Shown here piece after piece: positions 23,999 through 31,622 of a stretch of DNA of 50,141 bases. The notes beneath the pieces are model-generated. The model ran no database searches, was not told the DNA's origin, and saw nothing but the letters and a program-made list of their open reading frames with translations. The position numbers were made by a program, and so were the translations under genes. Source of the DNA: an uncultured Myxococcales bacterium (GTDB lineage: Bacteria > Myxococcota_A > Polyangia > Polyangiales > Houyiibacteriaceae); NCBI GenBank assembly GCA_937893795.1, contig CALCTH010000096.1, forward strand, positions 1 through 50,141, read 5' to 3'. The stretch's first letter is position 1. Each line of letters opens with the position of its first letter.

Positions 23999-24804
23999 GG
24001 CTTCACGCCACGCGCCAGCCACGCGGAGAGCGGGACCTCCACGGGACCCTCGCCGAGCGCGTCGCGGAGCACAGCCTGCAGCCGAAGGGCGACGCGCCCG
24101 AAGGTGGCGGCCTCGCTCGTCGCCTCGAGGGAAGCGAAGCCGACGTGCGAACGGAGCATGTCGCTCGCGACGGCTCCCGCGGACGCGAAGCGGAGCGCAT
24201 GGTCGAAGCGCTCGACGGTGACCTCGAAGCCCGCGGCGGACATCTCCCGCCGGAGGTCCGAGGGGGCGGAGAGCGGCATTCCGCCGCCCGTCACTGGGGT
24301 GTCGCCCATCGCCGGAGCGTTCTCAGGCCGAAGGACCTGGCCGGCAAGCGTGAACGGGTGGTCCTCGGCACGCTCGAGCCACGTCCCCACGACGGCGCGG
24401 CCGCCCGGCCGGAGAACGCGCGCCAGCTCGCGAAAGCCCGCGGCGCGGTCGGGGAACATGAAGAGCCCGAACATGGAGAAGGCCGCGTCGAAGCTCCCGT
24501 CGTCGAAGGGCAGGGCTTGCCCATCCGCGACGCGCGCGGTGAGCGCCACCCGGTGCTCCGCGGCCCGTGCCTCGACGCGGGCCACCATCTCCGGGGAGAA
24601 GTCGACGGCCGTCACCACCGCCGACCGCGCCGCCGGGATCGCGAGCGTGCCGGGCCCCGTCGCGACGTCGAGCACCCGCTCTCCCGCTTCGACGGCCGCC
24701 AGGCGGAGCGCCGCGTCGGCGTAGGGCGCGAAGTGAGCCGCCGCCAGCGCCGCGTAGCCGCCAGCCACGCGGTCCCAGGGCTCGGGCCGGGTGACGTCGG
24801 TCAT
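23995..24804 (-). CDS. SAM-dependent class I methyltransferase
   Basis: 269 aa. Motif I ERVLDVATGPGTLAIPAA (~43-60), an acidic ribose ligand in AVDFSPEMV, motif ADGQALPFDDGSFDAAFSMFG and LARVLRPGGRAVVGTW are those of the UbiE/Methyltransf_11 group. The substrate is not evident. It begins 10 bp after the stop of the Cys-rich lipoprotein and overlaps the COG0523 gene by 4 bp, so all three are co-transcribed. Why a methyltransferase would sit in a metal-stress operon is not known. Confidence 0.9.
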   Translation of the reverse strand: MTDVTRPEPWDRVAGGYAALAAAHFAPYADAALRLAAVEAGERVLDVATGPGTLAIPAARSAVVTAVDFSPEMVARVEARAAEHRVALTARVADGQALPFDDGSFDAAFSMFGLFMFPDRAAGFRELARVLRPGGRAVVGTWLERAEDHPFTLAGQVLRPENAPAMGDTPVTGGGMPLSAPSDLRREMSAAGFEVTVERFDHALRFASAGAVASDMLRSHVGFASLEATSEAATFGRVALRLQAVLRDALGEGPVEVPLSAWLARGVKP

Positions 24805-24814
24805 GCGCGCGCGC

Positions 24815-25438
24815 CTAGTGGCAGTGGTCGATGTGGCAGACGTTCGAGCAGCAGTCCGACGGCCGCGAGCAACGTCCGCCCGGAGGCGCGCAGGTCGGCC
24901 CCGCGTCGTCCGCGCAGATCCCGAGGGTTCCCAGCAGCGGGTCGAGGGGCACGCAGCGCTCGCCGCCGGAGCACTCCGAGTGCTCGCAGCAGGTGTCCCG
25001 GCATTCGCCGCCCATGCACCGAAGGCCACCGGCGCAGAAGGGGCCGGCAGAGTTGTCACACACCTCGCCGAGCTGCTGCTCCGCGGGCGGCGGGAAGCAC
25101 ATCACGATGGGCTGCCCCTGTTCGTCGACGGCGATGTCGCAGGCCTCGTCGGGGGCGCAGCCGTCGTTGTTGGCCGGGTTGCAGAAGGAGTTGCGCGGCA
25201 GCCAGCACTCGAAGGGGAGGCCTTCGAAGCGGGGCGCCGGCGGTCCCATGTCCACGGGCGGGGGCGGCGGACCCGTGTCCGGCCGGGCCATGTCCGTGGC
25301 GCCGGCGTCCATCTCGTCGGGAGGCGTCCCGGCATCGCCCGTGACGATGGGGTCCTCACCCGTGCAGGCGAACGCGACCGTAGCGAGGAGCGCGACGCCC
25401 ATGCACCGGGCGCGAGCGAGCGGGGAGAGCGGCCTCAT
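24815..25438 (-). CDS. Cys-rich lipoprotein
   Basis: 207 aa. Lipoprotein signal (ARCMGVALLATVAFACTG, lipidated Cys25), an Asp/Gly/Pro linker to about residue 70, then a disulfide-type domain with about twenty Cys (CDNSAGPFC, GGLRCMGGECRDTCCEHSEC, CSRPSDCCSNVCHIDHCH at the end). The spacing is that of secreted Dickkopf/EB-like modules common on myxobacterial surfaces. It heads an operon with the methyltransferase and a COG0523 GTPase, 20 bp downstream of a palindrome shared with zinc-type genes. A metal-binding or metal-stress surface role is an inference. Confidence 0.8.
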   Translation of the reverse strand: MRPLSPLARARCMGVALLATVAFACTGEDPIVTGDAGTPPDEMDAGATDMARPDTGPPPPPVDMGPPAPRFEGLPFECWLPRNSFCNPANNDGCAPDEACDIAVDEQGQPIVMCFPPPAEQQLGEVCDNSAGPFCAGGLRCMGGECRDTCCEHSECSGGERCVPLDPLLGTLGICADDAGPTCAPPGGRCSRPSDCCSNVCHIDHCH

Positions 25439-25457
25439 GGGGAGCTGTGTGCCGTAA

Positions 25458-25474
25458 ATGCGATCAAGTTGCAA
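25458..25474. promoter_or_regulatory. Candidate Zur-type operator 1 (degenerate)
   Basis: TGCGATCAAGTTGCA (25459-25473) matches TGCAAC-N3-GTTGCA at 10 of 12 arm positions. It lies 20 bp before the start of the Cys-rich lipoprotein gene on the minus strand. Confidence 0.55.
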
Positions 25475-25545
25475 ATGCGACAGTGAAGAAGCGCCGTCGG
25501 CGCGGCCGGACCCCCGCGGGGGCGGCTCCGAGGGAGCTCCCGAGC

Positions 25546-25848
25546 TCAGACCGCGTCGTCGTCGGTCGGCAGCGCGATGGACCCGCGCTCGGCGCTCATC
25601 GTCTCGAATTCCTGCGCGCACGTGGGGCACGCCAGCACTTCGCGGGAGATCTCGTATCCGGCCCCGCCGGGGTCGTCGAAGAGCCGCGATTTGCGCCCCA
25701 CGCGGAGCTTGTTGGCCTTTGGCCGGCTGGGGTACTCCGTGGGCCGCAGCTCGATGGGGACCTTCACCGCGCGCGTGCGGGGAGGCTGGACACGGGGGCC
25801 GCGCCCCTTGAACTCGGGCACGTGCTCGCAAAGCTCACATTTGAACAT
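25546..25848 (-). CDS. Small zinc-ribbon protein
   Basis: 100 aa. It has two CxxC pairs, CELC (4-7) and CPTC (~75-78), which can form one zinc ribbon. Between them is a basic segment (RAVKVPIELRPTEYPSRPKANKLRVGRKSRL) and a GAGYEISREV strand. Such proteins are often nucleic-acid or ribosome-associated, or a redox-sensitive zinc store; the exact family was not recognised. It is a single gene between the lipoprotein operon and the VOC gene. Confidence 0.7.
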   Translation of the reverse strand: MFKCELCEHVPEFKGRGPRVQPPRTRAVKVPIELRPTEYPSRPKANKLRVGRKSRLFDDPGGAGYEISREVLACPTCAQEFETMSAERGSIALPTDDDAV

Positions 25849-25857
25849 AGGCGGAGC

Positions 25858-25863
25858 CCTCTA
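25858..25863 (-). promoter_or_regulatory. TAGAGG, -10-like hexamer (minus strand)
   Basis: On the minus strand TAGAGG lies 9 nt before ATG 25848 of the zinc-ribbon gene. Confidence 0.35.
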
Positions 25864-25935
25864 GCGCACGCGGCCCCCCTCCGCATCCGCAATCGGTCGT
25901 GGTCCCCTGCCGCCATCCTCCAAGATAGGCGCGCA

Positions 25936-26322
25936 CTAGCCGAAGCTCACCCTCGCCTTCGCCTCCAGCTTGTGGCCATCGAGGTCACGTACGAAGGCGG
26001 CGTAGTAGCCCTCGCCGTAGTGCGGCCGCAGCCCCGGTGCTCCCTCGTCGCGCCCGCCCGCCGCCAGCGCCGCGGCATGAAAAGCGTCGACGGCGCGCCG
26101 GTCCGGCGCCCAGAGGGCGAGATGGAAGCGCGGAGCGAGCGGGACGGGTCCGGGGACGCGGAAGAGGGCGAGCTCGTCCGGGTGCGCTGGCTCCCCGTAG
26201 CCCAGGCCCGTTTCGGTCGCCCAGACGCGCACGATGCCTAGCGGCGCGAGCGCCGCGTCGTAGAAGGCCCGGGCGCGATCCAGGTCGCTCACGCCGAGCG
26301 AGAGGTGGCTGACGATGGGCAC
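25936..26322 (-). CDS. VOC-family (glyoxalase-like) protein
   Basis: 128 aa from GTG 26322. Two beta-alpha-beta-beta-beta modules: VSHLSLGVSDLDRARAFYDA with LGIVRVWATETGLGYG, and FHLALWAPDRRAVDAFHAAA with YYAAFVRDLDGHKLEA. Metal ligands H6 and E near the C-terminal KLEA are in the usual places. The family includes glyoxalase I, fosfomycin-resistance proteins and dioxygenases; the substrate is unknown. It is divergent from the GFA-family gene, both with TAG-type -10 hexamers. Confidence 0.85.
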   Translation of the reverse strand: MPIVSHLSLGVSDLDRARAFYDAALAPLGIVRVWATETGLGYGEPAHPDELALFRVPGPVPLAPRFHLALWAPDRRAVDAFHAAALAAGGRDEGAPGLRPHYGEGYYAAFVRDLDGHKLEAKARVSFG

Positions 26323-26331
26323 GCGCCCCGC

Positions 26332-26337
26332 ATGCTA
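26332..26337 (-). promoter_or_regulatory. TAGCAT, -10-like hexamer (minus strand)
   Basis: On the minus strand TAGCAT lies 9 nt before the GTG start of the VOC gene. Confidence 0.45.
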
Positions 26338-26362
26338 GCCCGCGATTGACACACCCGGAGCG

Positions 26363-26368
26363 TAGCGT
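26363..26368 (+). promoter_or_regulatory. TAGCGT, -10-like hexamer
   Basis: TAGCGT lies 6 nt before ATG 26375 of the GFA-family gene. A TTGACA at 26346 is only 11 bp upstream, too close to serve as its -35. Confidence 0.45.
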
Positions 26369-26374
26369 CGGAGC

Positions 26375-26794
26375 ATGCCCGACCGTCCCGCCGAGCCCGA
26401 GCCTCTTCACCGCGGTCGCTGCGCCTGCGGCCAGCTCGAGGTCACGCTTCGCGGGCCGCTGCCCTCGACCTCCATGTGCCACTGCCGGGCCTGCCAGCGG
26501 CGCACCGGCAGCGTCTTCGGCGTGCAGCTTCGCGTCCCGGAGGACCGCTTCGCGTGCACGGGCGAGCTCTCCTTCTTCACCCGCCAGGGTGAGGAGGGCG
26601 AGGTGACCTTCCGCTTCTGTCCCCGCTGCGGCTCTACGGTGTGGTGGACCCTCGACGGACTCCCGGGCTCGGTGTCCATCGCCGCCGGCGCGCTGGCGGG
26701 CTCGCCCATTCCCCCGCCGACCTTCTCCGTCTACGAGGAGCGCATGCCCCCCTGGGTCTCGCTGCCCGAGAGCATCGAGACTCACTGGGACTGA
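26375..26794 (+). CDS. GFA-family (glutathione-dependent formaldehyde-activating-like) zinc protein
   Basis: 139 aa. The CENP-V/GFA zinc pattern is intact: GRCACGQL (two Cys), SMCHCRACQRRTGSVFG (three Cys) and RFCPRCGSTVWW (two Cys). These bind two zinc ions. The family is named after Gfa but most members have no proven glutathione-formaldehyde role. Single gene, divergent from the VOC gene and convergent with the GMC oxidoreductase. Confidence 0.9.
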   Translation: MPDRPAEPEPLHRGRCACGQLEVTLRGPLPSTSMCHCRACQRRTGSVFGVQLRVPEDRFACTGELSFFTRQGEEGEVTFRFCPRCGSTVWWTLDGLPGSVSIAAGALAGSPIPPPTFSVYEERMPPWVSLPESIETHWD

Positions 26795-26822
26795 AGGCCG
26801 ACGACGAGCCGCGTGGGAGGGG

Positions 26823-28667
26823 CTACCCGACGAAGTGCGTGAGGGACACGTCGTGCGCCCGCGCCACGAGCTCGGCGGCCTTCTCGCCGATCATCATCGA
26901 GGCGGCGTTCGTGTTGCCGCTGACGATGTTGGGCATGACGCTCGCGTCCGCGACGCGCAGCCCCGCGACGCCCTTAACCTTGAGCGTCGGGTCGACCACG
27001 TCACCGATGCGGCAGGTCGAGACCGGGTGATAGACGGTGAGCGCGTAGTGCCGCGCCATGTCCTCGAGGAGCGCGTCGCTCGGGCCGGCGTCCGCATCGT
27101 AGCCATGCTTGTCGGCCAGCGCGGGCGGGACCATGAGCGGGCCGAGCCCGTCGCCAGGCCAGTGCTTCGCGATGTCGAGTCCCTTGCGCATGATCGCCAC
27201 GAACACCTTCGCGTCGTGCGGATCGCCCAGGTAGTTGAGCTCGATTCTCGGCGCCGCATTCGGGTCGGCGCTCGCGAGCGACACGGTGCCTTCCGAGTGC
27301 GGCTGCACGGGGTTCGGGAGCATGACGACGACGCCCTTGGTCGGGTCGAGCTCCGTCGCCGGGTCGGTGAAGTAGTCCTCCGGGACGCGGAAGACGTGGC
27401 GCCAGATGTCCGGCGTATAGCCGCAGGTCAGAAAGCCGATCTGCGCGTCATGCGTATGCGCGTCGCCGAGCCCGGTGCTGAAGAACGCCACCGCGTCGTA
27501 GAGCGAGGACGAGGGAATGCCCTTGCCGGTCGTCGCCCACTCCATGAGCTGGCGCTCGGCTTCGGCCTTCACGGCAGCCAGCTCCGGCGGCAGGTTCGCG
27601 TCCTCGGCCGGGTCCGCCGGGAGCGGTCCCGCCGGCGCGCGAAGCGCGTCCGGGCCCAGGGAGACCGCGATGTTGGCCATGGTCTCGCCGATTCCGTCCG
27701 CGGGGAAGTAGAGCCCCGTGTGCAGGTGGTCCTTCAGATGCTTGCCCACGTCCGGGAGGTCGAGCTTGGTCTCGATGCCCACCGCCTGCAGCGCGTCCTC
27801 GGGCCCGATGCCGGAGAGCATCAGGAGCTGCGGGGAGCCGTAGGCGCCAGCGCTCACGATGACCTCGCGGCTCGCGCTCACCGTCGTCGCCGTGCCGTCC
27901 GCGCTGCGGTAGGTCACGCCCGTCGCCCGGAGCGACGCGCCCTCGCCCGAGAGCTCCAGCCGCTCGACCATCGCATGCGTGACGACGGTGAGGTTGGCGC
28001 GCTTGCCCATGATGGGCGCGAGGAAGGCGTGGTAGGTCGACGAGCGCTTCCCGTCCCGGGTGCTCGTCTGGAAGAGTGAGCTGACCCCCTTCGGTCCGCC
28101 GCGGTCGCGGCCGTTGTAGTCGCCCTTGGGAAGCCCCGCGGCGCTCGCCGCCTCGACGAACTGCACGGCACCCTTCAGCGCCGGCTGACGCACCGAGACC
28201 CCGAGCGGGCCCTCGAGGTTGTGCGCCTCCGGGGCGATGACGATGTCGTCGCAGGGCGTGAGCCCCTCGGACTTGCGGAAGTAGGGCAGGACGTCCGCGT
28301 AGGACCAGCCCGTGGCGCCGCCCTCGGCCCAGGCGTCGAAGTCCCCGGGATGGCCCCGCACGTAAGCCATGTAGTTGATGCCCGACGTGCCCCCGAGCAT
28401 CTTGCCCCGCGGCACCATCATGCGACCGGGCGTCGTCAGGCCCTTGCCGACGCCGCCGGCGTCCCCCTCGAACATCCAATCGGTCTCGGGGTCGTTCTGC
28501 AGCGACGCGACGGCGGCCGGCATCGCCTCGGCGGGGGGCGGTGTGCCTCCGGCCTCGAGGAGGCCCACCGGCCCCTACGGGTCATCGCAGAGCCGCGCCG
28601 CCACGATGGCGCCAGCAGAGCCGGCGCCCACGACGACGAAATCGAACGGACCGCTTCCGTCAGCCAT
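26823..28667 (-). pseudogene. GMC oxidoreductase with one internal stop codon
   Basis: From ATG 28667 the frame reads the FAD-binding N-terminus (DFVVVGAGSAGAIVAARLCDDP), then TAG at 28575-28577, then continues without a break in the same frame as GPVGLLEAGG and 590 further residues. Those include GGTSGINYMAYVRG, the C-terminal active-site region VYHPVSTCRIG and the FAD end VADASVMPNIVSGNTNAASMMIGEKAAE. It is a choline-dehydrogenase-like GMC flavoprotein of about 613 aa. A GTG at 28568 could start a truncated product but would lack the ADP-binding GxGxxG. With all other motifs intact, a very recent mutation or a base-call error is likely. Confidence 0.85.
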
Positions 28668-28807
28668 CACACTCCCCTTGTCCCCGGACGTGCGGCGGGA
28701 GCGCCGCACGCCTCACGGAGTAGCGGGAGGGGAGGCCGAATTGCAACCGCACCGGCGCGGCGCGGTCGAGCACGAATCGGCGCGCGACGGCGCGACGCGC
28801 CCGGCGC

Positions 28808-29536
28808 TCAGCAGCCGCAGCCCATGCCGTCGATGGTCAGCACGAGGCGCCGCTCGCCGGTGCCCTCGACGGCCGGCGACCGGTGTACGGCCCCGCGGGC
28901 GCCGGTGCCCCAGCGCAGCCCCTTGAGGAAGACGACGTCGCCCGCGCCGGCCTGGACGAGCCGGGCGGGGTCTGGGCAGATGCGTCGGTTGATGCTCTCC
29001 GGCTCTCCGGGGACGCCGACGAAGCTCCGATCGAGGGCTTCCTCCGGCACGAGCCAGGTCCCCGGGCCGACGTAGGTGACCAGGATGCGCAGGTCGAGCG
29101 CGTCGTTGTGAAGCTTCCGGCAGTTGTCCGAGTCCACCAGCGAGATGCGGGCCCGCGCATGGCGCCGCCCCGTGAGCGCCCCCCAGGTGCGGGTCAGGGT
29201 CACGATGTCGGTCGCGACCTGCTGGCGGAGCGGCCCGTCACCGAGCTCGTCCAAGCGCCCCGAGAGCAGCTCCTGATGCGAACTGGCCACGTCGACCTTG
29301 GCTCCGACGCCAAAGACGGGACCGAAGGCGCTGCGGCGGGCCGCGGCGTCCGCCACCTGCGCCGGGAGACGGCGCCGCACCAGGACGATGTCCACGCCGG
29401 GTTCGACGAGCCGCTCCGCGGCCGCGAGCTCCGAGCTCACCAGCAGCGACGCATCGGCGTCGGGCGCCCCCGGCGCGCCGTGCGGCGCGGCGTCGAAGGG
29501 GGTCGGGGAGGACGGGCGAGCGAAGGGGAGGCGCAC
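28808..29536 (-). CDS. DUF1826-family protein
   Basis: 242 aa from GTG 29536. The family pattern is recognised in the C-terminal half: LVDSDNCRKLHNDALDLRILVTYVGPGTW, then PDPARLVQAGAGDVVFLKGL, then VHRSPAVEGTGERRLVLTIDG, with conserved His and Cys (terminal GMGCGC). DUF1826 genes commonly sit next to COG0523 GTPases in zinc-limitation loci; the biochemical role is unknown. It is divergent from the ZigA-like gene and shares one palindromic operator with it. Confidence 0.85.
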   Translation of the reverse strand: MRLPFARPSSPTPFDAAPHGAPGAPDADASLLVSSELAAAERLVEPGVDIVLVRRRLPAQVADAAARRSAFGPVFGVGAKVDVASSHQELLSGRLDELGDGPLRQQVATDIVTLTRTWGALTGRRHARARISLVDSDNCRKLHNDALDLRILVTYVGPGTWLVPEEALDRSFVGVPGEPESINRRICPDPARLVQAGAGDVVFLKGLRWGTGARGAVHRSPAVEGTGERRLVLTIDGMGCGC

Positions 29537-29566
29537 GGGGTCAACCTGATTCCGGTCGCGGACAAT

Positions 29567-29581
29567 TGCAACTGAGTTGCA
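29567..29581. promoter_or_regulatory. Candidate Zur-type operator 2 (bidirectional)
   Basis: TGCAACTGAGTTGCA is a perfect 7-1-7 palindrome in the 76-bp gap between the divergent DUF1826 and ZigA-like genes. One bound dimer could control both. It is the clearest of the five sites. Confidence 0.8.
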
Positions 29582-29599
29582 GCTGCTTCTCTCCTGCGT

Positions 29600-29605
29600 T
29601 AGCCC
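29600..29605 (+). promoter_or_regulatory. TAGCCC, -10-like hexamer
   Basis: TAGCCC lies 7 nt before ATG 29613; the operator at 29567-29581 occupies the place of the -35 region, a geometry suited to repression. Confidence 0.4.
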
Positions 29606-29612
29606 CCTCATC

Positions 29613-30830
29613 ATGGGCAGTCCCGTATCGAACGTCCCCGAGCGTCTCCCGGTCACCGTGCTCTCGGGCTTTCTCGGAGCCGGCAAGACCACCTTGCTCA
29701 ACCAGGTCCTCAACAACCGCGAGGGCCGTCGCGTCGCGGTCATCGTGAACGAAATGAGCGAGGTCAACATCGACGCGGAGCTCGTCGAGCGCGGCGGCGC
29801 GGAGCTCTCGCGCACGGAGGAGAAGCTCGTCGAAATGTCGAACGGGTGCATCTGCTGCACGCTTCGCGATGATCTCCTCGCCGAGGTCTCGCGCCTCGCT
29901 CAGGAAGGGCGCTTCGACTACCTGCTCATCGAGTCCACGGGCATCAGCGAGCCCATCCCCGTGGCGCAGACCTTCACCTTCGAGGACGAGCACGGTGTGA
30001 GCCTCAGCCAGGTCTCGCGCCTCGACACGATGGTCACCGTCGTCGACGTCGCCAACTTCGCCAGCCAGTACATCGCCGCGGAGTCCCTGAAGTCCCGCGG
30101 CGAGGCCCTCGGCGAGGAAGACCACCGTACGGTCACGGATCTCCTCATCGAGCAGATCGAGTTCGCCGACGTCATCGTGCTCAACAAGGTCGACCTCGTG
30201 AGCGACGAGGACGCGGGCGAGGTCGAGGCCATCATCAAGACCCTCAACCCCGGTGCGAAGACCCTCACCGCGAGCTTCGGCAAGGTCCCGCTCGAGAGCG
30301 TCCTCGACACGGGCCTCTTCGACTACGAGAAGGCCGAGAGCTCCGCGGCCTGGAAGCGCGAGCTCGAGGGCGAGCACACGCCGGAGACCGAGGAATACGG
30401 CATCTCGAGCTTCACCTACCGCAGCCCGATGCCCTTCGACGCCGAGAAGCTGCGCGCCTTCCTGGGCAATGACGAGAACTTCATCGGCGTGCTTCGCTCG
30501 AAGGGCTTCTTCTGGGTCGCCGCGGATCACCGCGTCGCCTACGAGTGGGCCCAGGCCGGCGGCGTCAACCGGGTGAACCCGGCGGGCATGTGGTGGGCGG
30601 CGGTCCCGCGGACGCGTTGGCCGGAAGGCCATCGTCCCGACGAGAAGCCGAGCTGGCATCGCCGCTTCGGCGATCGCGCGCAGCAGATCGTCTTCATCGG
30701 CCAGGACATGGACGAGGACGCGATGCGCGCCGCCCTCGACGAGTGCTTGCTCGACGAGAAGCTCGCGCTCGGCGACAGCAAAAGCTGGGCGGGCCGGAAG
30801 AACCCCTTCCCGCCGCTCCAGACGAGCTAG
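29613..30830 (+). CDS. COG0523 GTPase, ZigA-like zinc metallochaperone
   Basis: 405 aa. Walker [10 protein letters not shown] (19-27), metal-binding GCICC (C79, C81, C82), G3-type ESTGISEP and an intact G4 NKVD (in [10 protein letters not shown]). The long C-terminal domain has the ZigA/YciC features [11 protein letters not shown]-type ([20 protein letters not shown]), [13 protein letters not shown] and [18 protein letters not shown]. ZigA and YciC are made under zinc starvation and supply zinc to key client enzymes. A Zur-type palindrome upstream and the divergent DUF1826 gene support this role. Confidence 0.92.
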   Translation: MGSPVSNVPERLPVTVLSGFLGAGKTTLLNQVLNNREGRRVAVIVNEMSEVNIDAELVERGGAELSRTEEKLVEMSNGCICCTLRDDLLAEVSRLAQEGRFDYLLIESTGISEPIPVAQTFTFEDEHGVSLSQVSRLDTMVTVVDVANFASQYIAAESLKSRGEALGEEDHRTVTDLLIEQIEFADVIVLNKVDLVSDEDAGEVEAIIKTLNPGAKTLTASFGKVPLESVLDTGLFDYEKAESSAAWKRELEGEHTPETEEYGISSFTYRSPMPFDAEKLRAFLGNDENFIGVLRSKGFFWVAADHRVAYEWAQAGGVNRVNPAGMWWAAVPRTRWPEGHRPDEKPSWHRRFGDRAQQIVFIGQDMDEDAMRAALDECLLDEKLALGDSKSWAGRKNPFPPLQTS

Positions 30831-30905
30831 CGGACGCGGCGAGCTTCGCCGTCCTCCAGGACCGGCCGTCGGTTGCCGCAAATCGCGGACGGGCGTAGGT
30901 CCTTG

Positions 30906-30922
30906 ATGCAACGGAGTTGCAT
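30906..30922. promoter_or_regulatory. Candidate Zur-type operator 3
   Basis: ATGCAACGGAGTTGCAT has perfect 7-bp arms around GGA. It lies 13 bp before the first gene of an eight-gene operon; a TAGGTC -10-like element at 30896-30901 precedes it, so the palindrome would cover the transcription start. Confidence 0.75.
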
Positions 30923-30935
30923 GTGGATGCGCGCG

Positions 30936-31622
30936 ATGGACGTCGTCGTCACCGACCTCGAAATGCGATTCGCCCCGGGGGCGGACGAGGAGCCGCTTCT
31001 CCGGATCCCGCGCTGGCGGGTGCCGGCCACGGGGAGGGTGTGCGTCACCGGCGCCTCCGGGACCGGCAAGACGACCCTCCTGCATCTGCTGGCCGGGCTC
31101 CGGCAGCCGCCCCGCGGGTCCATCCGCATCGGCGACGTCCGTCTCGGAGAGCTCCGGGAGGTCGAGCGCGATGCCTTTCGGGCGCGGCACGTCGGCTTGG
31201 TGTTCCAGACCGCTCGCCTGCTCCCGGCGCTGAGCGCGCTCGACAACGTGGCCCTCGCGGCTGGCCTCGGCGGCATGCCGCGGGCCACGGCACGTCAGCG
31301 GGCGCGGCACCTGCTCGAGCGGGTCGCGCTCCTCTCGCGCGCGCACGCGTTTCCCGCGGAGCTCTCGGTCGGCGAGGCGCAGCGGGTCGCCGTGGCACGT
31401 GCGCTGGCCTCGGAGCCGGGCGTGATCCTCGCCGACGAGCCGACCGCGAGCCTCGACCCGCGGCGACGCGACGCAATGCTCACGCTCCTCCACGAGGTCG
31501 CCGAGGCGCATCAGGCCACGCTCATCGTCGTCTCCCACGCGCATGAGGTGCAGTCGCGCTTCGAGACGCTCGTGCGCCTCGAGGAGCTGGCCCACCCCGG
31601 CGTCGCCGAGGAGGTCGCGTGA
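30936..31622 (+). CDS. ABC transporter ATPase (LolD-like)
   Basis: 228 aa from ATG 30936 (in-frame ATGs at 30921 and 30927 are alternatives). Walker A GASGTGKTT, Q-loop VFQTARLLPA, signature LSVGEAQR, Walker B VILADEPTASLDP and the switch His in VVSHAHE are all present, as in LolD/MacB-type ATPases. It pairs with the FtsX-like permease downstream (4-bp overlap). The trio with the DUF3299 gene resembles the zinc-regulated zrg locus of Vibrio. Confidence 0.92.
   Translation: MDVVVTDLEMRFAPGADEEPLLRIPRWRVPATGRVCVTGASGTGKTTLLHLLAGLRQPPRGSIRIGDVRLGELREVERDAFRARHVGLVFQTARLLPALSALDNVALAAGLGGMPRATARQRARHLLERVALLSRAHAFPAELSVGEAQRVAVARALASEPGVILADEPTASLDPRRRDAMLTLLHEVAEAHQATLIVVSHAHEVQSRFETLVRLEELAHPGVAEEVA

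Noticed and set aside
24812-24817. TAGGCG 7 nt before the methyltransferase start
   Set aside because: The TAG is the stop codon of the upstream lipoprotein gene and the genes are in one operon, so it is not evidence for a promoter.
26346-26351. Consensus TTGACA upstream of the GFA-family gene
   Set aside because: It is only 11 bp from the -10-like TAGCGT, too close for a sigma-70 promoter; no other -10 fits at 16-18 bp.
28737-28760. TTGCAAC half-site upstream of the GMC gene
   Set aside because: Only one arm of the TGCAAC-N3-GTTGCA palindrome is present; the other arm (ACCGGC) does not match.
30868-30885. GTTGCCGCAAAT near the start of the eight-gene operon
   Set aside because: Arms are in the opposite order to the operator consensus; treated as chance beside the real site at 30906.
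29541-31595. Minus-strand open frame of 684 codons
   Set aside because: Antisense to the ZigA-like and ABC ATPase genes, no recognisable motif.
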